Source: Vesta saturnalis (taxonomy: Eukaryota; Arthropoda; Insecta; Coleoptera; Lampyridae). From it: a DNA stretch of 64,000 nt. The stretch is taken from NCBI GenBank assembly GCA_036346205.1, contig JARFJB010000889.1, positions 594,501 to 658,500 of the forward strand, read 5' to 3'. Of this stretch, positions 12,658-22,815 are shown one piece after another. The notes under the pieces are model-generated. The model made no database searches and had not been told where the DNA came from. It was given only the letters and a program-made list of their open reading frames with translations. Numbering within the stretch: the stretch's first letter is position 1; every line of letters begins with the position of its first letter. Made by a program: the position numbers and the translations under genes.

Positions 12658-14363
12658 CACTAGAAGCACGGATGCAGTCGAAATGACCGATCTCAATTTT
12701 AATTCGCTTCAAACCTTTTTTCTGTCATTCCAATTTTAACAAAATTTTATTACTTTTCCTAGAAGTGATAATGATGTTTTCAATAACTACGAACTTCCTA
12801 GAAGTTCAATATGTCGAAATATCTTCCTGAAGCCGAACTGCAATATGAAACTGATAATTTAAATTTTTACGATTTCGACGGTGATAATCGTAGTGATAAT
12901 AGTGTAGTGTCATCAGAGAAGGGTAGATCCTACGTTTTGAAGCACCAGTAGTGATGGTGACGAAGATGAGCATTTATCCAGTTTTTTAGGAACATCAAAC
13001 ATAGTGTATAATATGATGCAGCTAACGGTACTGAATAGAGAATTCTGAGTGATTTGAATAACGGTTGTGGACGTATATCTCGTCTTAATATACTTAGAGA
13101 AGAAGCTTCGCTAACAGGGTATGCTAAACGAAACGTTCACAATATTTGTTCTTGTAGGCTTTTTATTGACAATTCCATCACGCGTAATATTAGGAAGTGA
13201 ACTGAAGCTGAAGCAAGTAGACAATTGGGTGGCAGCCCATGGACAACTTCTTTGGAAGAATTAGAGGCGTTTATGCCTTGTTTGTACGCTCATGAGATCT
13301 ATGGTGCCAAAAACTGTCCACTAGATCTATTGTGGAACAAAACATGAGGGGCCTAATTTCTTTTGTGATACAATCTCCACTTAATTAGACTTAAAATCAA
13401 CTCGTTGATTTCGTCAAAAGTTTGATAAGTTTGCTGCAGTATTTGAGGTATGGAATAAATTTGTGAGTAACTGTATTATGTGCTATAAACGAGGATCAAA
13501 CATTACAATTGTTGAACTACTATTTTCTACAGATGTCAATTCACCCAATACATGAGTAATAAACCCGATAAATTTTATATAGAGTTTTTGATTGCAGCTG
13601 ACGTTGAAACAAAATATAGGTTGAATGGATTTCCTTACTTGGGCAAGGACGATTGAAAATCAACTAATATGTTATCTGAACATATTGTGATGAAATTAAT
13701 GTAAACCTTTCTATAAGATTGTTACATCTCTCAATCTGGCCAAAAGTTTGCAAAAGGATTCGACATCACTAGTTGGAACTGTGAACCGAAGTAGAAGATT
13801 TTTACCAGCTGCTATAAAAAAGTCGAGAAATGATTTGTATTTTACCAAGGTTTTGTATGTGACGAAATTTCTCTAACAAGTTATCAAGCGAAGACATCGA
13901 AAAATGTGTGCATTCTCAGTCGTATCCATAAATTTCCAACTACTGATGAGGGGCAGAAAAAATTACCAGAAACCGTAAAATTCTACAACAATACTAAATA
14001 TGGGGTAGATGTTTTGGACCAAATGGTAAGGAATTATACAAGCAAGAGGTTGATATAGCAGCAGTAGATTCATGGATAATTCACTATTTATCTACTAACG
14101 AAAACATAAGTCTTCGAAGATATATTTTGAAACAATTGCAAAATCTGTCAAAAAGTAGTATGTGGGAAATTAGTTGGCATTATAACCAAACAAATTATAT
14201 GTTAAGGGTGTATTTAATTACTCATTGTGTATTAGTATCTTCAAAATAAAAAAAATTTCAGAGTTTGGATTTATTATTTTGCCTTTACTATGTAATTCCA
14301 AACTTCGGTGAATTTGACCGGTATTGTATTTATAGCTGAATAAATTATGCCGTATTTTTAGTG
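12658..14363 (+). mobile_element. piggyBac-family element inserted at TTAA
   Basis: The element is bounded by CACTAGAAGCACGG on the left and the complement of CACTAAAAATACGG on the right. It is flanked by TTAA (12654-12657) and TTCA (14364-14367), a TTAA target duplication with one change. Blocks B and C both carry the uninterrupted site (one TTAA followed by TCCTTCATAAAAT or TCCTTTATAAAAT), so the insertion boundaries are read directly from the paralogs. It carries a decayed piggyBac transposase and is 1706 bp long. Confidence 0.9.
12811..14190 (+). pseudogene. piggyBac-like transposase pseudogene (DDE_Tnp_1_7)
   Basis: The start at 12811 gives MSKYLPEAELQYETD, an acidic N-terminus rich in D/E/S like that of piggyBac transposases. 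Later pieces in shifting frames are SNITIVELL near 13498 (family ITIDE, so the aspartate is replaced by valine), MSNKPDKFYIEFLIAADVET near 13551-13610, then KLPETVKFYNNTKYGVDVLDQM near 13965-14030 with Y-T-S-K-R after it. YNNTKxGVDxLDQM is a hallmark of the piggyBac catalytic core. Multiple stops and frameshifts rule out function. No C-terminal cysteine-rich finger could be read. Confidence 0.85.
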
Positions 14364-15244
14364 TTCATCCTTCAAAATTGATGCTCAATTTACTATAAAG
14401 GCTTAAAAAAGTACATTCAAACAGTATGTTCGAATGAATACTAAATTTTTAATACGGGGACAAAATTATTTAGCGTACGACTCCAATTGCATTTACCTAT
14501 ACGTTATTTAATTTTGGTATATCTTTATATGAAAAACTATATGGCTATCTTTATTACTTTTAATCGACTAACCTTTTTATGAAAAAAAGGGCGACCTGCG
14601 TGTACGGTCACTGAACAACTTTCCGACCATACTCCGTTTACTATCTTTTCAAAATTTGGTTGGTCGTCGGTTAACTTTTTATAACTTTTCAATAATGAGT
14701 TATAGTATTCCAGGGGATATAAGAAGGTTTAAATCGGTTTTCATACCCCATCATACGACTGTCCTTTTTAGCAGGCGTAAGAAACCCGCAAGAAACGATA
14801 AATTACCTTTTACAGTTAGAAAATTCTAAGAATGTTTTATTATTTGTAATAGTTTAGATATACTTTCATATTCTTAGAGTAATACAAGAATTACTTAAGT
14901 AGAATATTCAACTTTTAGAGATTGTTACTTATTACAGGAATTTAAAATAACTTGATACATTAATAACAACAATTTTTTTACGTATACCAGGATCTTCTCC
15001 AATATAAAACACAATTTCTGGCAATCAATATACTTTGTGGTCAAAATATGATTAAAATTTAATTGAACTGAATTGATTAAACAATTATTGCACGCATATG
15101 TTAGGTATGTGAGTGCTAATTTCAGCTTCTTTTAATAAAATGTATGTTAAAATGTTTGATAAGCTCAGTTTGTTTTGTTGCGATATATTATTTACCATTT
15201 AATACCTAGTATCTACATTTACATATAATTTATAGATTACGATA

Positions 15245-15256
15245 AGGTCACGGTCA
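15245..15256 (+). promoter_or_regulatory. AGGTCA-CGGTCA nuclear-receptor-like site, OBP copy A
   Basis: Two AGGTCA-type half sites are directly abutted, 196 bp before the start codon. The same 12 bp is kept at an equivalent distance in the other two copies, though this part of the duplication is otherwise only moderately diverged. Receptor binding is inference. Confidence 0.35.
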
Positions 15257-15362
15257 GTATTGTTATAGAGGATACAGAAAAATGTAGTAAATGTTAATGC
15301 TGCCGTTAAAAGGGATTCACCGGGTTTAATGATAAAATTCAAGGAACTGTCAGGAGAAACTG

Positions 15363-15369
15363 TATAAAA
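15363..15369 (+). promoter_or_regulatory. TATA box, OBP copy A
   Basis: TATAAAA lies 78 bp before the ATG. An ACAGT at 15395-15399 about 30 bp downstream fits an arthropod initiator, giving a short 5' leader. The arrangement is the same in all three copies. Confidence 0.65.
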
Positions 15370-15440
15370 CGCGTTATTTACGAGACTTTTAACTACAGTC
15401 TGCATTTGACAATACATACAAACACTTCCACTAAACCACA

Positions 15441-15968
15441 ATGAAGAACGTTATTGTAGTGTGCCTAATTTTATGCAGTTATCACGTAAGTAATTAATTA
15501 TATAACATAACAAATACTATCAATAAATCCATGTTACAGGTGTTAATTCAGGCAGTTCCATTAAAAGACAATTCTGAATTCTGCGAAGAAGAGGTCAAGT
15601 GTATACAAACCTTAAATCTTGATAAAAATCATGTGGAAAGTATCATTACAGATGAAAGTTCACAGTTTCTACCAGAAGATGACGCTGAATTTAATAAATT
15701 TCTTCATTGTCACTGGCAAGCTAGAGGATTACAAAATTCAGATGGTACCTTAAACTATGATAAAATGATTGAAGTAATTCAAGACTTTCCACGAATGTTG
15801 TTTGGTGGTAAACCTAAAGACGAAACACCTGTCGGATTGGAAATAGCCATAAGTGCAATAGAAGGTTGCAAAGATATTCCTAAAGCACGTTCCCCCGGGC
15901 AAACTGCTGTTATCGCCCAAAACTGCATTGATAAGCGTATGATGGAGTTAATAGAAAAAGAAGTTTAA
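15441..15968 (+). CDS. Odorant-binding-protein-like secreted protein, copy A (two exons, minus-C type)
   Basis: Exon 1 is 15441-15485 (MKNVIVVCLILCSYH), followed by a 54-bp GT-AG intron (15486-15539) and exon 2 (15540-15968), giving 157 residues. The first 20 residues form a hydrophobic signal peptide with likely cleavage after A20. Four cysteines fit the minus-C odorant-binding pattern: C36, C72 (KFLHCHW, followed by GLQNSDG), C125 and C144. The 18 residues between the last two equal the classical C4-x9-C5-x8-C6 spacing with C5 missing. C36-C72 has 35 residues between, and C72-C125 has 52, longer than the usual 36-42; an extra cysteine lies at 30. Such proteins carry small hydrophobic ligands in sensory or body fluids. 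The ligand and tissue are unknown here. A single-exon reading starting at the ATG of 15531 uses intron sequence and lacks the signal peptide. Confidence 0.75.
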
Positions 15969-16070
15969 ACATTTAGCGCGAGTGTAGTGAACTTAAGAAT
16001 GTATTAGACGATTATCTAGTAAACTAATTTATTTATTTATATGATTTTAATGTTTGGTCTATATGAAGCG

Positions 16071-16076
16071 AATAAA
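16071..16076 (+). terminator. Poly(A) signal, OBP copy A
   Basis: AATAAA lies 103 bp after the stop codon and is kept in copies B and C. Confidence 0.65.
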
Positions 16077-16932
16077 AAGTTCAAAACTTTCTAAACACTA
16101 TTGTTTGTTATTTGTGCTGATGTATTGGCCTGATGGGCTGGTTTACTTTTGTGATTAGGGTTTCAGCGTCTATAACTTAAGTCAAGGGTGGGCGTAGGTC
16201 ATAGGGCGATAGTTTGCTACCTGATACTTCACTCTAACCAATAAACAAGAAAAGGATTGACACATATATTATCCTATATCTTCTCTAAAGCTAAATATGT
16301 ACACTTATAATACCCTAATTACATTAACAGAACAAGAAAATATAGATGGATCTGAACTTGACTATAATAATTTTTTTTTACTTTAAAATAAGCAAAGATT
16401 ATTAATAAATGTACTGCGACTGTAGGGCGGCTCACGCCTGTCGGTGGTCACTACCACTGGTTCCCTACGGTCGCTGAGAAAATAAGGTTAACGGCACAGT
16501 TACAATCAAGAATTTGAACTAGGGTATAGTTAACTCAAAATGCATGAATAAACAAAGTTTGGAAGTATTTTGAGTACGTCTCTGTCTGGTAGAATACAAA
16601 AGTATATAACTCTTATTTGCAGTGAAGGCCGGTGCGATAACAATTTCCTTTCTCGCTGAAATATTTTTAAAGGTATAATGCATGATAGTCTATGTTACCT
16701 GGACTATCTAGGTCAAAAAGAAAATAGATATTCTAAAACTTAAATAACCATTTGCCTTTCTCGCGCTTAAACCTACCCTATTTCAATTTCAACGCAGTTT
16801 TCCACTTAACCTATCTAACGCGATTTATTAAACTAATTGTATATTGGCACGTTTTTTGGGCTAAAACTAGTGTGAACGGCGAATATTTGACAATTGAAAT
16901 AAAAGATTTTCTATAACAAACCGTTATTAAGT

Positions 16933-16956
16933 AATAATAATAATAATAATAATAAC

Positions 16957-17013
<57 letters not shown>

Positions 17014-17030
17014 CATAATAATAATAATAA
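16933..17030. repeat. (TAA)n microsatellite
   Basis: About 98 bp of TAA/AAT repeat with two single-base interruptions. It marks the right edge of block A similarity. Confidence 0.95.
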
Positions 17031-17360
17031 AGGTCTTTACTGTTCAGTCAAAGAATGTGTAGAACAAACAAAGTACTAATCTTTCTACTGTAATAGTAAT
17101 AATAGCAGAGTGCTTATACACATGTCTGAACAACCACAAGGTGAAGTTCAAGAATACAAGAAAAACATATCTTGCTTCTTGCTCTTCCACTAAACCTTGA
17201 ACTTAAACGAGAATAAGTCACCGCATGTTGGTAGTGAACACTAAACTATTATTAAGTTATTGTAAGGGAACAGTAAGAGTGAAGTAAGAGAATGATTTAC
17301 ACATGACGTTTCTTAATAAGAAAGTAGTTGAATTGATATTGATATTGATATTAATTGATA

Positions 17361-17567
17361 TTAATTGAAGATCTTAATGATTTGTTTTTTAAAAGTAGAT
17401 AATTTTAAATCTTTAAGTGTGTTAGGAACAGAGTTATACTTCTTATAAATGTCGAAGGAAAAGGACCGTTCAAACAGTACAGTTCTATGAATTGGTGGAC
17501 TAATACGCCTTCTGCTCCTTACATTAATCTTATGCACATCAGTTCGAAAAGAACTTTTTTCATACAA
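17361..17567 (-). pseudogene. C-terminal fragment of a non-LTR retrotransposon reverse transcriptase
   Basis: The minus strand reads VRSRRRISPPIHRTVLFERSFSF, then YKKYNSVPNTLKDL and a K-rich end with the stop at 17361. The order R-T-x4-SF, Y/W-N-x-hP-x-x-h, FK is typical of the last about 60 residues of CR1/jockey-like LINE ORF2 proteins. Only this tail is present; nothing upstream (above 17567) continues it, as that side runs into a (TA)n tract. It is a 5'-truncated LINE insertion. Confidence 0.6.
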
Positions 17568-17571
17568 ATAA

Positions 17572-17574
<3 letters not shown>

Positions 17575-17612
<38 letters not shown>
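17575..17612. repeat. (TA)n microsatellite
   Basis: A pure TA run separates two LINE fragments of opposite orientation. Confidence 0.95.
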
Positions 17613-17614
<2 letters not shown>

Positions 17615-18279
17615 CTCAGATCTGGAAAAGGCACTTGACAGAGTGAATAGGGAATATTTATGGGAAGCTCTGGAAAAAGGGCATAAGTAAACATATGTCA
17701 ACAATAAGGGATATTTATACAAATAGAGAACATTTCGTTAGAAGAGGAAATGCAGACTCTGACCAATTAGAACACCGAAAGGACTCAGACAGGGAGTTGC
17801 ACTAAGTCCAACACTATTTATAATTCTGATGGAAGACATTATAAAACAAACAAAGGAGAAGACAAAGAATTCGTAATAGGACATAGAAAGTTAGAAAAAA
17901 TAATAATTTCAGAGAGCCCATTCGTAGATGATGTAGCTATATAAAACATTGCTACAAAGGACTCTGGATATATGGAATGAATAATTGGAGAAAGCTGATA
18001 TGAAAATGAACATTGAAGAGACCAGATTCATGGTTATCCCGAGAAAGGAAGGCGCAGCAAGACTTCAAATAGATGACAAGCAAATAGAACCAGCGAAGTT
18101 ATACGAATATCTAGTAACCATAATTGAAAAAAATGGCAAGTATGAAGAGGAAATAAATTTAAGAATACAAACAGCGTCAAAAGTATATTTTGCATTGAAA
18201 AACACAATTACAAACAAGAACATCACTTAAAAAAGCAAAAATGACAGTATATAAAACAGTATACCAACCAATTCTTTTA
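17613..18279 (+). pseudogene. LINE reverse-transcriptase fragment (RTE-like), 5' part
   Basis: Immediately after the TA run comes DLEKALDRVNREYLWEALEK (palm motif A, D-x-x-KAxDxV). It is followed in other frames by GLRQGVALSPTLFIIL (motif B, near 17785-17825) and PFVDDVAI (the catalytic DD box, near 17920-17942). An open stretch to 18230 then holds NMKIN-type, YLG-type (EYLV) and LK-type motifs of the thumb region. The protein then continues VYKTVYQPILL, where a SINE interrupts it; the next residues GSEIWNTSNK resume at about 18678. Frameshifts and stops (for example the TAA at 17688) make it inactive. The finger domain and ORF1 are absent, so it is a 5'-truncated copy. Confidence 0.75.
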
Positions 18280-18664
18280 CCGAGCTGGCAGCGTAGTGGT
18301 GACACGAGCTGCTAAGCATTCGGGAGGTAATGGGTTCGATTCCCGTTACCGTCTAGCTTGTATGACGTTTTTTCAGGGGGTTTTCCTCATACACATGTAG
18401 CGGCATGGTCACTGCCTATATGCACACCATGTGCGGCGGCTACTTAGGCGAATGCTGGGGTAGTATTTTCCCCTCCTCAGAACCCTAACTCCGTTCCTTC
18501 CAATCCTATCCTGACCATACTCATCCTTAATCCCACCATGTGTATATACGTAATGTATGTATGTATGCTGAGAATCCGTTATTGTGGCTGAAGGAGCTTG
18601 GAAATCTCGAGCAGCTCGCCCTTCTCCTTTGGGAGGTAATGAAATACGTGACCTTTTCCTTTTT
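18280..18664 (+). mobile_element. tRNA-derived SINE copy 1
   Basis: The 5' part resembles a tRNA gene: an A-box-like GGCAGCGTAGTGG (18288-18299) and a B box GGTTCGATTCC (18333-18343). It is followed by a tRNA-unrelated body with TAGCGGCATGGTCACTG and short ATGT repeats. A second copy with the same order lies at 49730-50110. It is flanked by an imperfect 12-bp target duplication, CCAATTCTTTTA (18268-18279) and CCAATTCTGTTA (18665-18676). It interrupts a LINE reverse-transcriptase remnant. Confidence 0.85.
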
Positions 18665-18705
18665 CCAATTCTGTTAAATGGAAGTGAAATATGGAACACA
18701 AGCAA
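18665..18705 (+). pseudogene. LINE reverse-transcriptase fragment, continuation after the SINE
   Basis: After the second target duplication the sequence encodes N-G-S-E-I-W-N-T-S-N-K, the expected continuation of QPILLYGSExW in RTE-like LINEs. The fragment ends where duplication block B begins. Confidence 0.6.
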
Positions 18706-18889
18706 CAAATTTTAAAATACGTAATTTTATATCGCGTAATCAGAATAAAACAAACAATGCAAATATGATAATACGCGGGAGAATACACTTCATAGTACGA
18801 ACTAAAACGTCTGAAGGACTACGGAACCACAACATGAATCTTCTACATCTCAACAAAGACTGATTAATGATTCTTTTCATTTCAGCGAT

Positions 18890-21843
18890 CTCACGAAAAA
18901 TAACGAATCATGAAAAATCATTCCTTCAACATTGTAGCGCGGTAAACACAAAAATATCTCGGAAACCTAATTGAGATAATTACGTCACAGAAATATTCCA
19001 CTTTGAAACAGATCCCACGGTACCTCATACAAATTATCAATGTAACCTGATATGTTTCGCCAACTAAATCCCTAGAGAAATCAACCTTAAAGTAACGTAT
19101 AGTAACGACCAATCTCCTTGTCTTTTGGAAATAAAAATTTATCAAAAATCAAGCGACATAGCGTCGTCGAATGGTTTTAAATCTGCAACTTTTGCTTTCT
19201 AAAGCAATCTTAATACAAAGTAACCATTTTTCTATGACGCAATTTCAATTTCACTAACTATAATTAACGATACTTAAAAGATAAATAGGAATAACCACTA
19301 TATACAGAAAGTAATAAACTCCCATCTAAAAAAGTAAAAAGACCTAAATTGTCTGTCAACGTGTCGATCATAATCGTAATTCTAAAAACCTTAATCTGTT
19401 AATGACAAATAAACAAAAAAAACTATACCCTATTCACAGAAGAGGGATAATAAATACTATTCCAATTTGTAGTAAATCCAGATATCACCAAACAGGATAA
19501 AAATGTATAATTAACTTGCAACCCGGCCAAACGCATTATAATACGTGTTTACGTAAAGTTCAAAAAAACAAAAAATCTGTGGAAGATTACAACCACACGT
19601 TATGAATATGAATTTGATATGGTCAGATTTATGTTGCATAAACCAAAACGAAAACCGGTACTGTATAAAACTGTAGCTTCCCAGTTTACCCCATTATGTA
19701 GGTACTTAAGCCTCATACTGGAGTTCTTGAGACGAATGTGGAGTTTAGATGCCGAGGCCCTCTAGGCCGACGCAAATAAATAAGAAAGTGTTATCATATC
19801 TACCTTAATGCTTACATACATACATTTACGACGACGTGTATACAACGTTTTTATAGGAAATTGAAATAATTTAGTAAAAAAGTCAAAACGTTTATCCAAA
19901 TTTGATTTACTAACTAATGTGGCCCGTTAAATTGCATTGACTTCACATCACTTTACGTTGTTAAGGTTACGGCATTTTTAAATTATGATTGGTGAAAACT
20001 AAAATGCCTAGGACAATAAAAATTTATTATGCTGCTAATTTAACTGTATTAGCGGCGAAATTTTGTCATTTTATAACGATTTCGAAAGAATCCGAGGTTT
20101 AATCATAATATCACAGGAGCTGTCTTGGTTGTCTAGTTTAGCGTACTTACCTTTTGCCCAAGAGAAACGGGACTTGAAACTTGGCCGAAGCACCCGTTTT
20201 TCTATAGTGATCGTATAGTAACGCATCAACAAGTTTTGCTACATTTGATCAAATTCGTGTTTTGATCACTAAAATTAGAGAGTAATAACATGTTATTTTC
20301 TAATGATTGTGAATAAATAATTTTATCCGCAAACGTCACAACAGTGACACTTTTATGACTCAATGTCAAAGGTAAAAGTTTTACTTTTCAGACATGGAGT
20401 AAAAGTAGTACTTTTGTGCGTAGGCATTTTTACTTTTACCAAATGTGCGTTGCTATGGTTTCATTACTGGAAAAGCGTTTACTTGCAAAGCGTCCTGATT
20501 ATCTTATTCTTTTACCTGCTAATTATGTTTGATCTTTCCTTTCGATCTTTACCAATATTTTTACGTTTGCGGATAAAAACGTATATGTTATTCGGAGTAA
20601 AAGTGACTTTATGTAGCCCAGCTGAATTATTTGCCTCACTTCGTTCGGCAAAATAAACATTCAGCTTCGCCACATAAAGTATCACTTTTACTCCTAATAA
20701 CATAATATACTATTATTATATAAGGGACACAATAACAATGTAGCATGGTCACAACTTAGAACAAACTAAAACAAAACTAAGACGATGTAACTATTACTCA
20801 CTTGATGTTAGTATCTGTTTCGAGAAGAGTGACATCTTCCTATCTGTTGTAGACAAATCTGGTCTATACGCTGGGTATTAGTCTCCACCTAATCGGACGA
20901 TATTTCATATCGTTTACGATTTTTTACACTTTAATTTAGCATGCCAATTTATGGTATTTTCAGAACTTTTATGTTTCCTTTTACAACATTCTTCTGATGT
21001 CTCTTTGTTTCTACTGTTAGAACTTTTGTTTGGCGTCTTTCATTTGCCCTTCATTTAAATAAAGCTTAACTGTTCGGTACCACATTAGCTATAGAATTAA
21101 TTTCTACAGTATAGTATCGCGAAGAGCAAATAAATTCTCAGTATTTCAGTAACCCTAAGAATTAATTCTTCGATGTTAATTCTAAACATACAGCTGTTTT
21201 GGGAGTGTCATCAACAAGGGCCCCGTTACCTGTTCACTCCATGATTTAGCACATGCTTTGCCCCCTAGCGCACTTAGACTTTGATGCTGAATCGACAATT
21301 TTTTTTATTGTGGGGTTTGCTTAATATCCCATTTAGACCCTCCAGCTATCTTGACGGTGATCAGTTAGTTATGAATACTCAAAATAGTGTTCAGACTATT
21401 CATTACTTTCTGCAATCCAAATATGTAGATACAGATATATAGAGCGTGCGTGATCGATAATGAAACAGATCCTTAGATAGCCGCAGGATAATAATTTCTT
21501 AAAAAGAAACGCAAAAAGCTCGTTGATCTTGGAGGTCTTTGGGAAGATGATATTTTTAGATTGAATTTAACACCCCAATCTAATCTACCATTTGGGGTAT
21601 AAATTTTTCCAAGTGAGACGATAGACCGAATGACTCATCATCGGGAAAGACTTTCAAAATCTGCACATATGAATGCTTAATTTTTTTAGCGTTTGGAAGA
21701 TAGGGTGTCGAATGTTATACGTGTGTACGACTTAACCTAAATGTTGTTAATAGACAGCCACATTTATCTGTTAATGAATTGAGATTGAGATTAAATGAAT
21801 CATTGTCCCAAAGTGTATAATATACAAGTAAAATTGATATTGG
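18890..21843. other. Sequence unique to block B, origin unknown
   Basis: This DNA is absent at the equivalent point of block C. I recognise no transposase, reverse transcriptase or terminal repeat at its edges. It contains the AGTAAAAGT-rich stretch and hairpin at about 20345-20705, listed separately. It could be an unidentified transposon, or ancestral sequence lost from block C. Confidence 0.4.
20580..20706. repeat. Inverted repeat (hairpin), about 30-bp arms
   Basis: The left arm (about 20585-20615, ATGTTATTCGGAGTAAAAG and on) pairs with the right arm (about 20672-20703), with about 57 bp between. Just upstream, 20365-20445 has several more copies of AGTAAAAGT or its complement. Two open frames across it on opposite strands are by-products of this symmetry. 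Confidence 0.6.
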
Positions 21844-22707
21844 TTTTTTGCAGAAAATCGTTTATTCCAATTTTCAAATATTCATCGTTCACACTAGTTT
21901 TAGCCCAAAAAACTTACCAGTATACAATTAATTTTGATTAGATAGATTAAGTAGAAAACCGCGTTCAAATTGTACTAAATAGAGTAGGTTTAAGCTCGAG
22001 AAAGGCAAGTGGTTATTCAAGTTTTAAAATATCTATTTTCATTCTGATCTAGATAATCCAGGTAGCATTGACTATCACGCATTATATCTTTAAAAATATT
22101 TCAACGAGAAAGAAATTTGTTATCATACCGGCCTTCACTGCAAATAAAAGTTATATAGTTTTGTGTTCTACCAGATAGAGACGTACTCGAAATATTTCCA
22201 AACTTTGTTTATTTACGTATTTTGAGTTATTTGTACCCTAGTTCAAATTCCTTAGTATAACTGTGCCGTTAACCTTAATTTCTCAGTGACCGCAGGGAAG
22301 CAGCTGACCGCCGCAAGAGGGGAGCCGCCCTACAGTCGCCGTACCTGGACAAGCTCCGTACATTTATTAACAATCTGTCCCTTGTTTATTTTAAAGTAAA
22401 AAAAATATTACAGTTAAGTTGAGATTCATCTATATTTTCTTGTTCTGTTAATGTAATTAGGGTAATATAAGTGTACATATTTAGCTTTAGAAAAGATATA
22501 GTATAATATATGTATCAAACCTTTTCTTGTTTATTGGTTAGAGTGAAATATTAGGCACCAAACTATTGGCCCTATTTATTAGAACCTACGCTCACCCTTG
22601 ACTTAACCTATAGCTGCGGAAACCCTAATCACAAGAGTAAACTAGCCCATCAGGCCAATACATAAGTACAAATAACAAAACAATAGTGTTTAGAAAATTT
22701 TGAACTT

Positions 22708-22713
22708 TTTATT
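22708..22713 (-). terminator. Poly(A) signal, OBP copy B
   Basis: AATAAA on the minus strand, about 103 bp after the stop, equivalent to the signals of copies A and C. Confidence 0.65.
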
Positions 22714-22815
22714 TGCTTCATATAGCCTAAACATTAAAATCATATAAATAAATAAATTAGTTTACTAAATAATCGTCTAATAGATTGTTAAATTCACTAC
22801 ACTCGCGCTAAATGT

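Larger units (their letters stand above)
9330..16930 (+). repeat. Segmental duplication block A (contains OBP gene copy A)
   Basis: Sequence at 9330-9720, 11700-12657 and 14364-16930 aligns by eye with block C (31470-35100) in the same order and orientation, and from about 12440 also with inverted block B. Two insertions absent from block C interrupt it: a mariner-like element with flanking (TA)n (9717-11650) and a piggyBac element (12658-14363). Similarity ends at a (TAA)n tract near 16930. Removing the insertions leaves about 3.9 kb, close to the length of block C to the equivalent point. Confidence 0.8.

Noticed and set aside
15199..15441. 80-codon minus-strand frame upstream of OBP copy A
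   Set aside because: It overlaps the promoter and start of copy A and is not kept open in blocks B and C.
15531..15539. ATG at 15531 (and equivalents at 23253 and 33749) as the start of the OBP-like gene
   Set aside because: These three codons are the end of the intron. Upstream exon 1 supplies a signal peptide with a clean GTAAGT donor in all three copies, which a secreted OBP needs.
18333..18343. tRNA gene at the GGTTCGATTCC boxes (18333 and 49793)
   Set aside because: No cloverleaf can be completed, and both sites share several hundred bases of non-tRNA sequence, so they are SINEs.
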